DNA of 64,000 nt, from positions 868,001-932,000 of the forward strand of contig JAEILZ010000006.1 of the NCBI GenBank assembly GCA_018873225.1. Direction: 5' to 3'. The notes below the pieces were generated by a model. It saw only the letters and a program-made list of their open reading frames with translations. It searched no databases and had not been told where the DNA came from. Shown here in pieces: positions 34,562 through 54,394 of the stretch. This DNA comes from [Phialemoniopsis] sp. UDSM-2020 (taxonomy: Eukaryota > Ascomycota > Sordariomycetes > Thyridiales > Thyridiaceae). Each line of letters begins with the position of its first letter. Position 1 is the stretch's first letter. The translations under genes were made by a program, and so were the position numbers.

Positions 34562-36406
34562 ATGACAGGTCATCGCCGGAGATCTTCTTATGTTATGCAG
34601 CGGGACACGATAATCCGTGCGAGTACGGGCAAAGAACGCCACGGCGAGAGAGTGCGAGTCAAGTCCGGATGTCGCACTTGCAAGTAAGTGCCACCCACCC
34701 TACATCTGCCAGTACCCTCCTCATTTCTGCCATATCTGCAGCTCACTCACATCCTCTCTCCCATTACTAGAGCGAGAAGGGTCAAGTGCGACGAGGGCCG
34801 GCCTACCTGCTCCCGATGTACCTCGACCGGCCGCACTTGCGGGGGCTACGGTATTTGGGATCCCCCTCAGCAAGAGAGGACCTCGCCGCCCCAAGGCGCC
34901 GAGGTCTTTGTCCCTCGCCCTCCGGCGCCCATCTCCGTCCTCGCGGCCACCACGAAGGAGAAGGAATACTTCGACTGGTTCAAGACCCGCACCTTGAACA
35001 AACTATCCGGTTCCTTCATCTCGAGATTCTGGAACACTCTTGTCATCCAAGCTAGCTTCCAAGAGCCGGCTGTCATGCATGCCGTTCTTGCACTTAGCTC
35101 AATTCACAGGAGAGGCGTCATCGCCAATGTTGAAGACAGCACAACAAGGGTCATAGAACTCCGGACCCAAGACGAATTCGCTCTCGCTCACTACCTTCAA
35201 GCCATACAGCACCTCGAACCGCATTTCAAGACTCAGGGTAATGCGTCGTTGCGAGTTGCACTGATGACCTGCATCTTATTCGTCATGTTTGAGTTCTTCC
35301 GCGGCCACTTCGAGGCAGGTCAATTTCATCTCAAAAGTGGCCTTCGAATTCTTACCGGTCTGCCAGGTAGTACTCATAGCATTCTTCCCCGGCGCAAGCC
35401 AACACAAGGCTTTGTCGATGACTGGATTCTTGAAGCCTTTTCAAGACTTCAGTTCCAGGTTGAGTTGTTCAAGCTCTCGTATCAAGGGCCGTGCTTAAGT
35501 CTGTCAGCGGGTAGGTCCGGCACCTCGGGTATCACCTTTCAGTCAGTTAATGAATGCTGGCATGAGCTGCAGCGACTCGTGAACATCATACTTCAACTGG
35601 AAGATGAGTGCTACTGGCTTTGCGGCCGGCCTGAGTATATGGAAAAGCTTCCGACCTTCCTCAAGCAGCAACAGGGCCTCCAGAGCGAACTAGAACAGTG
35701 GCTATTTGCATTCCAAACACTAAGAGCCACGTTCAGCCAGGGGAAATTAGGATACGAGGAGGAAAAGGCCTACAAAATATTGCCTGCGTACCACAACATG
35801 GCAACTATCATGGCGGGTGTATGCTTGAGCCCCGGCGACGAATCAGTGTTCGATACCTATACCACGCAATTTGTCGTCATAGTAGGCCAAATGGCCGAAC
35901 TTTGGGCTGTGTCTCGGCCTGCCTCGCTCCATGGGCGCAGCGCAGGGCGCCAGCGGGGCGACTCTCTGCACATGGCACACTGCTATGCCGACATAGGCTG
36001 GATACCACCACTCTACTACACCGCCATCAAATGCCGCGTCCACCGCGTCCGGCTTCAAGCCATCCGGCTCCTCGAGTGTTCCACGCACCGGGAGGGTATC
36101 TGGGACTCGCAGATTATGGCGCGTATCGCACGCAAGGTTCTTCAAATTGAGGAGCACGAGCTTTACCAGGGCATTGACACACGCGACAGTTTCCCGCTCT
36201 CTGGCTGCCCCACCCCATGGGATATGTCGTTGCCGCTGGTGCCAGTTTCATATAGGATTCCAAGGTTGGACGTTGTCCTCACAGGAGAGCCGTTGGAAAG
36301 TATCGTCATGTTGGACGAGAAGAGAGAGAACAGCACACATCGGAAGTCTAGATTGTCCTCGTATGATATACGTGCACAATGCTGGACAGATGAGCTAGAC
36401 AGGTAA
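34562..36406 (+). CDS. Zn2Cys6 transcription factor, probable cluster regulator
   Basis: Exons 34562..34683 and 34771..36406 give 585 aa. The intron splits the zinc cluster between CRTCK and ARRVKC, a common position. The six cysteines (37, 40, 47, 54, 57, 64) fit CX2CX6CX6CX2CX6C. A second in-frame ATG at 34595 would shorten the protein by 11 residues without touching the DNA-binding domain. The remainder (from FDWFKTRTLNKL) resembles the helical region common in fungal C6 regulators. The gene lies in the middle of the cluster, divergent from the aldo/keto reductase, with a stop codon only 66 bases from that of the acyltransferase. A pathway-specific activator is the likely role. Confidence 0.88.
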
Positions 36407-36472
36407 TATGAATACTGATTACATGATTCAAAAGGCATGATACCCTGGTTTCTTATTAGATGTTTTATAGCA

Positions 36473-37900
36473 CTATTCTGAATCAATGCCTCGGAACTCA
36501 AAGTACTTGCTCCACTCTGGGTCATTGATGAGCTGCTGTGTGAGCTCCTTCTCGAAGGCAAACTGCACCTCAACTCCCTCATCATCGCCAGCTGGCCCAT
36601 TGCGCGGTGGGTAGACTATCGCAAGGTTCTCCGACACCACCTTGCCGAACAAGTGGCGGAAGGCAGCTGGCTTGGCAAATCCAAAGTGTTGGTCGCAGGG
36701 ATTGGCATCCCGCCAGTCGGTCACGACCATGGACATGGGTGGGAAGGAGTTCACACGCACGGACAAATCCGGCTTGTTCCGGATAGGTGCAAGCATCTGC
36801 AATACAGCTGCCAGCATGTCACCCGTGACGCTGTCGGTCATCTGGCGAGAATAGCTTGCCAGCTTGGAGAGTGGCGCCTCTGATATGATTTCAGCCTGGG
36901 TCAGCTGCGGGACGGCAGACATGGCGGACATCGGGGCGAAGAAGAGGTTGCCCTGCATGCGGTCAGGCATCGTAGGGTTGCTCAGGCGCTTCTTCATGTT
37001 GACGCCCTCGGCCCAGAGGGGATTGGAGGCCATGTCTGGGTTGTAGACCGTGGCGCGGATCCGGGAGAATACACGCCACATGAGGGCAGAAAAGGCATCG
37101 TAGCTGGAGATCCACGTGCCGTCGGTGGGCGAGGCCACCTTCTTCAGCTCGGCAGCTTTGCTCTTCGGGAGGTGAAAGATGAGGGCGTGAGACTCCTTGT
37201 GGTCGGGGTGACGGTCGGCTCGCGGGGGCGCGTTGACGCGCGACTCCTCTGGCACCACCGGAGCGATGAAACGGCTGCGATCAAGACACTTGAGGTCAAA
37301 GGAAGGGAACTCGGTCTTGTTGACGATAGCAGAGCAGTTGTCAGCCAGCTGACGGACAAAGTTGCCATAGCCAAGCGCATCGTTGCTGTAGTGGTGCGAG
37401 TGCATGTTGAAGATGATCCCGCCGGGGATGAGGTTGGCCTTGTACGAAGCGACAACGGGCTTGTTGTCGGGATCGGCCTCTGGCTTCTCGCCGTACGTCA
37501 TTGGCGCATTGCTCAAGACGTTGATGTCACCAAGCAAGGGTGCCACGAAGTGACCTTTCTCAATATCTGCGAAGGAGCGGAAGCCATCCTCGGGCGCATC
37601 GAGGTGCTGGACAACAAATTTGACAGTGCTGTCCTTGTGCTTGACGAACGAATGGCTACCATCCTCCTCCTTCTCGATTATGCCGACGAGATGTCTCGTC
37701 TGACTGAGGGTCCTTTCCAACCCCTCCTTAAGCACGGCTACAGCTTTGCTCTTCTCCGTGTCATCCAGTTTGAAGAACAAGGTGTAATTGTTGTATGTCA
37801 TTGCCGACAAGTAGTCGAGGGTGGAGAGCTTGAAGCGCTCTTCCTCTGGGTCTTTCTCCCAACCCAGGGGGTGAAGCTGGAATTCTTCAATCTTGGGCAT
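36473..37900 (-). CDS. BAHD-type O-acyltransferase (trichothecene 3-O-acetyltransferase-like)
   Basis: A single exon of 475 aa. The catalytic HXXXD motif is His170-Asp174 (HYSND) after GGIIFNMHSH. The second landmark, usually DFGWG, is replaced by a TDWRDANPCDQHFGFAKP region near the C terminus, as in Tri101-like fungal members. The family transfers acyl groups from CoA to hydroxyls in the cytosol. In the cluster it could acetylate a polyketide alcohol or, more speculatively, ester-link the products of the two PKSs. It converges on the regulator gene with a 66-base gap, so their transcripts probably overlap at the 3' ends. Confidence 0.9.
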   Translation of the reverse strand: MPKIEEFQLHPLGWEKDPEEERFKLSTLDYLSAMTYNNYTLFFKLDDTEKSKAVAVLKEGLERTLSQTRHLVGIIEKEEDGSHSFVKHKDSTVKFVVQHLDAPEDGFRSFADIEKGHFVAPLLGDINVLSNAPMTYGEKPEADPDNKPVVASYKANLIPGGIIFNMHSHHYSNDALGYGNFVRQLADNCSAIVNKTEFPSFDLKCLDRSRFIAPVVPEESRVNAPPRADRHPDHKESHALIFHLPKSKAAELKKVASPTDGTWISSYDAFSALMWRVFSRIRATVYNPDMASNPLWAEGVNMKKRLSNPTMPDRMQGNLFFAPMSAMSAVPQLTQAEIISEAPLSKLASYSRQMTDSVTGDMLAAVLQMLAPIRNKPDLSVRVNSFPPMSMVVTDWRDANPCDQHFGFAKPAAFRHLFGKVVSENLAIVYPPRNGPAGDDEGVEVQFAFEKELTQQLINDPEWSKYFEFRGIDSE

Positions 37901-39900
37901 GGTATTTAGCGTGTCGACGAGTATGATACGTGTGCTTTTTTTCGTGGTCGACTTGACTGATCAAGGTGGGATGTCGAGCTGTCTATCATGGGTAGGTTGT
38001 CGAATCGTGCGGGCCTGTGAACTAAAGTACACCGCCCTCGCAGTGCAACGGGGATGGGATCGATAACAGCCACCACCCGGCCTGCCAGGGTGATCAACAC
38101 TGTGCATGAGCACAGAATGGCCTAGGCTCGTCAAGATACCAGAGCGGTGAGTAGGATATTCTTGTTCCAGCGTGCTGCATGATCCGATACAACAGTGAAC
38201 AGGGGGGACTGGGGAGAATTGGTCGACAGTGTCTCCATGGGATGGACTACAAGTACATAGCTAATTATGTGCCTTCCGACCTCCATAGGGAAAGCACAGG
38301 ACTAGCCCTAAGACAAGAGCTTGGGCGGCGACAAGAGTGACTGGGATATGGGCATCGATTGATACGTACTTTTGCGGCAGGAAGAGGGGGTAAATTGGCA
38401 TTTGTGCTCGTGGTGGAGACCATGTCGATTGAATCATGGAGCGAGTGTCCAAGTACTTGGGACATTATGTAAAGCTGGCAGGTCTTACCGAGTACGTACG
38501 TCTGTGGCTCTTGGAGGATCTTGGCGACATTTCCATGGTGTGTGTTCGGCATTGGAGCAACTCTTGACAGAAAGTGTCTCCTCTCCTGTCACCATTCCGG
38601 TGCCATGCTTGAAATGTGCTCGCCATGAAGTCGAGCACACAATGGTGCATCGGCACTTATCTGTGCAACCGTTGCAACCTCTCACACTCTGCAGACACTG
38701 CATCAGGCAGATATAACTGTCCCCCGAGCCAGCAACGGAGGGGCTATTTACATGCCGAGTACACAAGTACGTACGTAGTGGTGAAGATTTCCCTTGGCTC
38801 CAATCAAGACCAGGCTCACTAGCAAGGATAGGGGTAGGGGGTTGCAGGTGGGGTTTTGAATGAACGCGGAACTGATCATGAAGAACCAAGTAGCTGGGGG
38901 GACCCTTGTCTATATGAGAATGCAGGACCGAGCTGCATGCAGGCCTTGTACATATATACCTTGCTGGCGCGGTCTAAATTTTTCAGTGAGCTTTTTTCAC
39001 AAGATAGAGCAAACGCTGCCCATGCTCGGCTAGGGCGTGACACATTTGTCTCCCTTGTTCAGGACAAGACATGTCCGTAGACCGGACCAAGCGGCCGACC
39101 GCGGGACCTACTCCATTGGGATTGTACCGGTATTTCCTGTGTACGGAGTAGGGATCAGGAGATCCAAATCACTGCTGTCTGCTGTACTTGTCCGTACTCC
39201 AGACCTCGTACAGAGTAACTACAGGTGGTTGACGCAAATAGTGGGCACTGTCCCAATTACATTCCAATTTTCTTTGCCTCATGGTGCTTTGCCATTGAGC
39301 TCGACTGCGCCGTCAAGTCTTCTTTGACCACTCCAAGGGAAGCGATCTCAAGTCAAAGGAGGGAAGGGTGGGAAGCGGTTTCCGCATCCGGGCTTCCCCG
39401 ATCACATTTCACCTCTCCACCGGAGATGTGTTAGCTATTTACAGAAGTACCCACGGTACCCAAACCACATACTGGTCATGCCATAGTGATTCCACTTTCA
39501 AAATGGTGGGTCTCAACAGCGGGAGATCGGGTAGCCTAACAGGACCTGGGTCGAACGGCGTTCCACTCCTGAGTTTAGCACGGCGAGGGAACCACCTTGT
39601 GTGGAGTAATTAATTGGAGAAAGCGAAAATGATCGTGTTTGGGCTAGTTCAAACCGGGCTTGCTCGAGATTCAGAGATCACGGTCGATGACTGAAGACGC
39701 TACCTAGGAGAAAAAAGATAAGAGTACAATCGATGCTTTTAGTACAGAATAGAAGGAGGCCACGGGCCTGTCCGATCACACGTCAAACCTGACAGAGAGA
39801 ACACACACGAGTAGTCGAAGTCCCGCACAAAAGAGAGCGCCTTACTCCAGTACGAGACGCCGCCGTCTTGCTCCAGCGTGGGCCGTAGGGTCAAAGTCCT
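37901..39900. other. Intergenic region upstream of the acyltransferase
   Basis: 2.0 kb with no supported gene. It holds the acyltransferase promoter and the 3' flank of the rhodopsin-domain gene. GTACGTACG repeats occur at 38492-38500 and 38767-38777, and GTACCGG and GTACGGAGTA lie at 39124-39130 and 39141-39150. None of the frames shows a domain. Confidence 0.5.
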
Positions 39901-41318
39901 CTACCTCCACTGTGCCTGGTGACCATACATGGCCTCGTCCCCTGCTGCGGCATTCGAATTCTGCGTCACGGTCACCTGCGTGGTGCGCACGATGCCCTTT
40001 TCTGTCTTCGCAGGCGGGTAACGCAGGTGCTCAGTAGACTCCGACTGGAAGTTCTTGAGCTCGGTCTCATCGATCTCGGTATATGACTTGTTGACGGAGC
40101 GCATGTTCTTAGACCGCATCGCGCTGTTCCCAGTCTGGTTCTTGGAAGTGACGCCGGTGACACTGAGGCCGAGTCCCTTCTTCACCTTGCGCCAGACGCC
40201 ACTCTCCATGAGGATCTTGGGCACACACGGCACGCAGACAACGATGAATCCGCACGTCATTTCAGCGTAGGCCCAGAAGCACACGGGGCCAATGTTGTAG
40301 ATTGCATCGACGGCCTCGGCGTACTGAACGGTACCGGCCAGACGGAAGGCAGCGGAAACACAGGCACTAGGGTAGCAAGGGTGGTCAGCACGTACAGGAT
40401 CAATCTAGAGTGGGGGTGCACAAGGAACCCCCTCGCATGTTGAGAACTTACAGAGCACCGAGCGAGAAGATGACCGACACACCCAGCTTCTTCTTCCAGC
40501 CCATCTGGAGATCCCAGATGGCCTTCTGGGGGAGGATCAGGACAATACAGTCCGACACGAGCTGGAAGGCGGCCGAGACGGTCTCAATATCGTGGGCGTT
40601 GATGCATTTGCCAGGGACCCAGAATTCCCACTTCTTCTTGGTCGGGATGCAAGCCAGGTTCAGAGCAATGACTGCAGCAATCGCAAACGCGATCTGGATG
40701 CCGATCAAGAACCAGGAAACCCAGAAGAACCAGTTCCTGGTGCCTCGAGAGACGAACATGCCTAGCCACTCCACCATGATCGAGATCTTAAGTAGTGGGA
40801 GGCAAACCGAATAGAAGACGCCCGCAAGATGAACAAGCTATCATGCCCTCATCAGTATTTCCCGTCACTCCAGTGGACTCACAAAGGTAGACTCACATAT
40901 CCCATAGTTACCGTCTGACGAAGCTTGACATTCCAAGTATGAACGTAGTACCCGGGACTTGGCACCAAGCTCAAGGTACAGTAGGACCAACCGACAAAGC
41001 ATCCCTAGATAAGATGGTCAATCCAAGATACTTGAAGGTCCATTCGAGGAAAGGCTGAGAGATCCTCACAAATGCAGCCAGAATCAGGTACTCCTGTGCC
41101 TGCACCCTCTTCAAAAGAACCAGCCTGGCATAGGCTCGGATTGCAAGACACAGTACAACGACCGCAATGCAAACAACCATGACGGCCACTGCCATTCCAT
41201 TCTGATTGGGGGGGTTGATGAAGTTGCTAACTTCGCCTTCCGGTGGCGGCATCGCTGGGCTCTCCAGAACAGCCGCCAGCATCTCCGGAGTCATCTTGGT
41301 GAAATCGACGGACGCCAT
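39901..41318 (-). CDS. Seven-helix rhodopsin-domain integral membrane protein
   Basis: Exons 41318..41070, 41004..40897, 40837..40452 and 40366..39901 give 402 aa. After a short N terminus it has about seven hydrophobic helices: VAVMVVCIAVVVLCLAI; LILAAFGCFVGW; LAGVFYSVCLPLLKISI; WFFWVSWFLIGIQIAF; a segment near DCIVLILP; SVIFSLGALACVSAAF; CFWAYAEMTCGFIVV. A charged cytoplasmic tail follows. The layout and the W-x-PGKCIN loop match the fungal rhodopsin-domain family (PF20684), whose function is mostly unknown. Some relatives are GPCR-like and some sit in metabolite clusters. It lacks an N-terminal CFEM cysteine domain. Co-localisation suggests sensing or transport, but no role is shown. Confidence 0.8.
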
Positions 41319-42628
41319 GATGGATCGGGCCTTCGTGCTCGGGGCTCAGAGCTCTTGTTGGGGGAGACTTTTCAAAGGTGAGAAAGAGAAATTCAAAGAA
41401 CGAGCGGGGCCGCTGGCTTCCCATATGAGTGCTGAGGTGCCGGTGTCGTGATGAGCTGCCGGACACGACCCATCATATACTTGAAGAAAAAGGAGAATCG
41501 CGTGTTGAATCTCGCCTCTCCGTATGCATTGATCAGGGATGGGCAGGCCCAAGATACCGCCGGTAAGGGGTCAGGTATGCTGGGCCACCCATTCTCCATT
41601 TCCATTTCTGTATCTATGGTGTATTTCGCCCCGGGGACTGGACGTTCGCAGGGATACGAGAGCATGGTCGATTCGTGAAGATCGCCCCCGGTTTCTTCAA
41701 CAGACCTACCAAGGACGTAACCCTCTGGACACAGAATACAACACTTCCTCGTCTGCTGGGTGAAACAGCTATTGCGATCGGCACTCGGCCGTCTACCTGA
41801 GGCAGGCGACAAGGTCCGGGGCAACTTGACGAGGTTCGCCTAGCTAGGGCTCCGAACTACCGGTTCAAACGGTTTTTCGTCTTTTTGTCTTTTTTGCCCT
41901 CCCTTGGCGGACTCCCGCACCGAATTTGGATCTGGCAATTTGCCCCCCGATCTCGCCACTACGTCGCAATCATAGACTGACCCGGCGATCCAATTGCTCC
42001 TCCAGACGTTCTCAAGGCCCCCATGCCCGTGTGGTCCCCTTGCTCTGGTAACGTCCAATCAGCCACTTTTGCCTGCATTTTGTGTGAGCGGGTCACAATG
42101 TGGCCTTGCTCCTGCATGATCAATCATGACTTGGCAGGGGTCAGGAAAGAAGTTTCTTCCCCTGTCCCCTTCCATGTGAACCCACAAGCAAGGCACGTCT
42201 GCATCTTTGAATCTCTATATGTAAATAGATGGGTGATGAACACATGCAAGACAAGGCCCTCGATTCCTTACCTGTACCGTCCACGCCATTCTAATCACAC
42301 TGGTTATCTGAAAGCTTGCGGACCTCCTGGGTCCCCTTCCTGGTTCCGGCTACGATGGTGCCATTGTGAAAGTGTGAACAGGGGCCTAAAATTCCTCGAG
42401 TCTGGGCATATGTGCTGCGCCGTTACTTTACCTCTTTGGTGTGAGAGGGTAACATCGCTCTTTGCCTGGCTGCGGCTCGAATCTTTCACCTTTTAGTGGA
42501 GTCATTCTTCTCCCCAGCTTCCAGGCAGCTGGGTAGGTTTTGATAGGAGATCAGAGACGTCGGATCGACCAAACAGGACGTTAAAACTTCTTTCACACGA
42601 AACCAAGCCCTGAAAACAAATACTGAAA
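41319..42628. other. Divergent intergenic region, rhodopsin-domain gene and hydrolase B
   Basis: 1.3 kb between two divergent starts. No supported gene. The stretch around 41880-41900 is T-rich with a T-loop-like GGTTCAAAC, but no tRNA cloverleaf can be built around it. Confidence 0.5.
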
Positions 42629-43610
42629 ATGCGGTTCTTGTGCTTGCATGGAAGGGCATCATGCGGAGAGGTATGTTGCCAGTTCTTCCGTCCTAGCCCC
42701 CGGAATGTCAAGGGAGCAAGCTAAATTGCCGAATGTGTAGAAATTTGAGATGCAGACAGGTCAGTGAGCGACAAAGAGGCAAACCCACCCTATTCACCCC
42801 TGCCTCCCATAGGACAGGTCGCCACGGGGGAATCTAGTCACTGATATGACCCGAGACTAACAGCGAGCATACGCGAGGAACTTGTCGATCACGAGTTCAT
42901 CTTCCTCGATGGCAGTATATCAGCACAGACGCCTCGTGGTGAAGATGGTACGCAATGTCCTAGACCGGCGACACCCAGAGGTAATTCGCTGGCCGGCATT
43001 CCAAGGCTTACTGCAGGCAGGTAAAGCGACAGGGCCGAACGCCACAGAGCACCTCGAATTGGCCTGGTTCGGGCAGATGTCAGAAGTAAGCCAGTATCAA
43101 GACCTACTGGCCGGTCTTATCGCTTTGGTGCAGGGCGAGGGCCCATTCGACGGCGTCATGGGCTTTTCTGAAGGCGGCATCGTGGCTGCAACACTTCTTC
43201 TTGAGGATTCTCGCCGACAATTCGCCAACTTCAAATGCGGCGTGCTCTTCAATGCAGCTCCGCCTTTGGATCCAGACGACCTCCGGCAGGGGCGTATCAG
43301 AAGTCTGGATCCAGAAGTGGAGGAGAGTTCGATTCACATCCCCACAGCTCATGTTTATTCTCACGAAAGTGGTCCGACTAGCACTAGCAGCAGAAGCGGA
43401 CAACCGGTTCAGTCACCCCTGACTGGGCTCTGGGCTAGAGCCGGATGGATCTTGCCGGAGCATGTGCACAACTCCCTGGTCCGGCTTTGCGAAAACGCCG
43501 AAGTCTTTGTGCATGACCATGGACATCAGGTGCCGGGGTCCAGGGACCGTCAGGCGTTAAGAGGAGCCCTTCGAGCCATCAATCGCACTATCGAGAGGGC
43601 AGGTGGATGA
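42629..43610 (+). CDS. Hydrolase B: FSH1-family serine hydrolase
   Basis: Exons 42629..42670, 42741..42759, 42864..42938 and 42979..43610 give 255 aa. Exons 1 and 2 (42 and 19 nt) match hydrolase A exactly in length and phase, and the start MRFLCLHG..KFEMQT is homologous. The third intron (42939..42978) is only 40 nt; it restores phase and brings the total to within two residues of hydrolase A, but is less certain. The nucleophile is Ser109 in GFSEG and the His is His228 in HDHGHQVPG. Where relatives often carry R-A-D-W, this protein has ARAGW (198-202), so the acid residue may be missing. It lies upstream of PKS2 on the same strand and is the natural candidate for releasing that chain. Confidence 0.78.
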
Positions 43611-45502
43611 TTATGACTGGCTGATGGCTGATGATGGATCGGTGGCCTAGGTCGGGTAGAAACCATGATGGAGTAACTAATTAGACATATCACATACATA
43701 AAACCTTCTTGTTGTCACATTGTTGCTGTGGAATGCCTGTCGAGACGTGGATGAGTGCGCATGTGCAGCAATGGTAAGGAGGAGCAGAGTGCGAGCCAGA
43801 GCTTCACCGCCGGCAAAGTTCAAACGGTTGTCTCTCCATGGATGTGATGTTACCTTGTCGCAGGCCAAATGCATACCTACGTGTGAAGCCCACTGGGGAT
43901 GGTTACGTACTCTGTCTGTACTTGGCTAGCCTCTTGGGTCTTTTGTCACATGAAGATACCTCGTCCTTCGAAAGGATGGATGTACAAGTACTCCGTACGT
44001 GCAGACAAGCCATGACTGGAGCCCTTGCCGCGCTTGAGCGAGCGCGGAACCAACAGACTGCGGACCGTACCGTAGAAATTAACCATGGAGACGCCCCCCT
44101 GTGGCTCCCTCGGCGACAATCCTTTCCCACCTGCCCGTTTTAGCGTGTGGCATGACTTGGCGAGCAGACAAACGATACGAACCAGGTAAGCCTGTCGGGT
44201 CGCGGGTACAGGACCAGACCCAGGGACCGGGGTCAGAGCATGGGTTTAAGTGCTTGGCAAAGGAACATAATCCCTCAGGCCGATCACGACTCAAATGGCA
44301 GATTTCTTTCTACTCCGTACGAACACATCCGTACTAGCTTGAAACACGCGCAATCATCCACTCGATACCACGCCAGGTGGCCTGTTGCAGAAGAATCCTG
44401 GCAGATTTATCTATGTATGTACAGAGTTTCCAGACGCGTGGAGTGCAGAGGTATTGAATGCAAATGACACATCCCTGCAAGTTACTTGTATTGATCCGTA
44501 TGAATTCGGGTAGTGGGATAACACTCTATTCTGCCTACCCGGGAGCCAAATACCTAGCAGGGGAATTGATATTCCAGCTTGCAGCCTCAGTATGTGCACA
44601 TACGTGCGGCGTAATGTTCGAGAAACCCCCCGGCAAGCCGTGCCATAACCTAACAGAGAATAGGTAAGTACCTGTAGAGATACTTGTACTAGGCAGGGAT
44701 GTGTTGAGCACCCTGGCCACCTTCGTGCAAACATACCCAGGTAAGCATGTATCACAAATACGGTCTCCCAGGCCTGGGTCAGCGATGTATTCTTTGATAA
44801 AGGTGTACGATATCCACCATAGAGTATCGAACTAGTCTGATGTCGAGTGCACCACCGCTCCACGTACAGCTGGCTTATCTATGCAAATCAGAATACCACC
44901 CGACGTTCTAAGTGGCCAACGCCTTGAAGGGCCGGTACCATCAAAGTAGAGCTTTCAAAGTCCCTGCCACGTTTACCTCCATGAGTGGGTGAACCAGGCC
45001 ATCGAAGCCATGAACAATGGTACCGACAAAACAAATAGTGCCTCGAATCTAACAAGTATTCCAGACAATGCCCAACCAAGCCCTTGGCAGAAGCATCAGA
45101 GTTGCAGGGATGTAAAATAGTCCCTCTGCCCGCGTCCTCGGCCCTTCTGGGCCCAGGCTTTGCGACTACTACCGCGAGACGGATTCACTAAGTCAAGTCA
45201 AGTGGAAACTCACCTGCGCAAGACTGTGATTTAGCTTGATGTATCGTAGACGCCTGGTGATTCATAGTCCGACAACGGCAGTCGAAAGGGCACAATGTCG
45301 TAGACGTTGGCCGATAGTGCCGGTAGTGTGAAGTCGGCATTCCAGAGTGTTGGGAGTTAAAACCGCCTCGTTCGTCAATATGAAATGTGAGTTGGAACAA
45401 TCTTTACTCAATACGTAAAGTTCCCAACCGAAAACAGGACATTGCATGCAGGCTGTCCCCTCACATCCTCGTCTTATTTCCCCCTACTAAGTTACCGACA
45501 CG
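43611..45502. other. Upstream region of PKS2
   Basis: 1.9 kb between hydrolase B and PKS2 without a recognisable gene. Several CCGTAC elements lie at 43.99-44.34 kb. The last ~300 bases before the ATG are the likely core promoter. Confidence 0.5.
43988..44320. promoter_or_regulatory. GTACTCCGTAC-type elements in the PKS2 upstream region
   Basis: GTACTCCGTAC (43988-43998) and TACTCCGTAC (44311-44320) are near-identical, each with imperfect dyad symmetry. CCGTACCG lies between them (44065-44072). The reverse form GTACGGAGTA is at 39141-39150 upstream of the acyltransferase. Possible binding sites, but not demonstrated; TACGGAGTA-like sequence is widespread in ascomycete genomes. Confidence 0.35.
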
Positions 45503-54022
<8,520 letters not shown>

Positions 54023-54394
54023 AGCATGATCCAACAACCACAAATTGGAATCACATGTGGCAATGGGACGCAATCCGTGGAGAGTACTAAGAAAGCGTGT
54101 GTACGGCCAGCCTGTGATGTTGTTGGCGCAGGTATTCAAGGATTTGCCCCTGAACATACTGGGTCAACTTGACTCTTGGCTGTGGACCTTTTCCAGTGTT
54201 CGAGGCTCTCTCAAGTGTACTTCACAACGTACCTGTAAAGACTGCCAATCACTAGCCTGCAGGACAAGATGAAATATAGTGTAATACTGCGCGTCTTCTT
54301 AGTCCTAGACCTCTGTCTTTCTCTATCTGGGTAGGTGGGAGCTACCATTTTGGCAAAACATGTGAATGTACACCTGCAGAGCGGTGAGCTTCCG
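54023..54394. other. Convergent 3' gap, PKS2 and amidohydrolase
   Basis: 372 bases between two stop codons. No gene or repeat is seen. It probably marks the right edge of the biosynthetic cluster. Confidence 0.55.

Noticed and set aside
37172..37909. 245-codon plus-strand frame over the acyltransferase
   Set aside because: Antisense shadow; the minus strand carries HXXXD and full family length in one exon.
41840..41910. tRNA-like GGTTCAAAC T-loop sequence
   Set aside because: No matching acceptor, D or anticodon stems can be drawn upstream.
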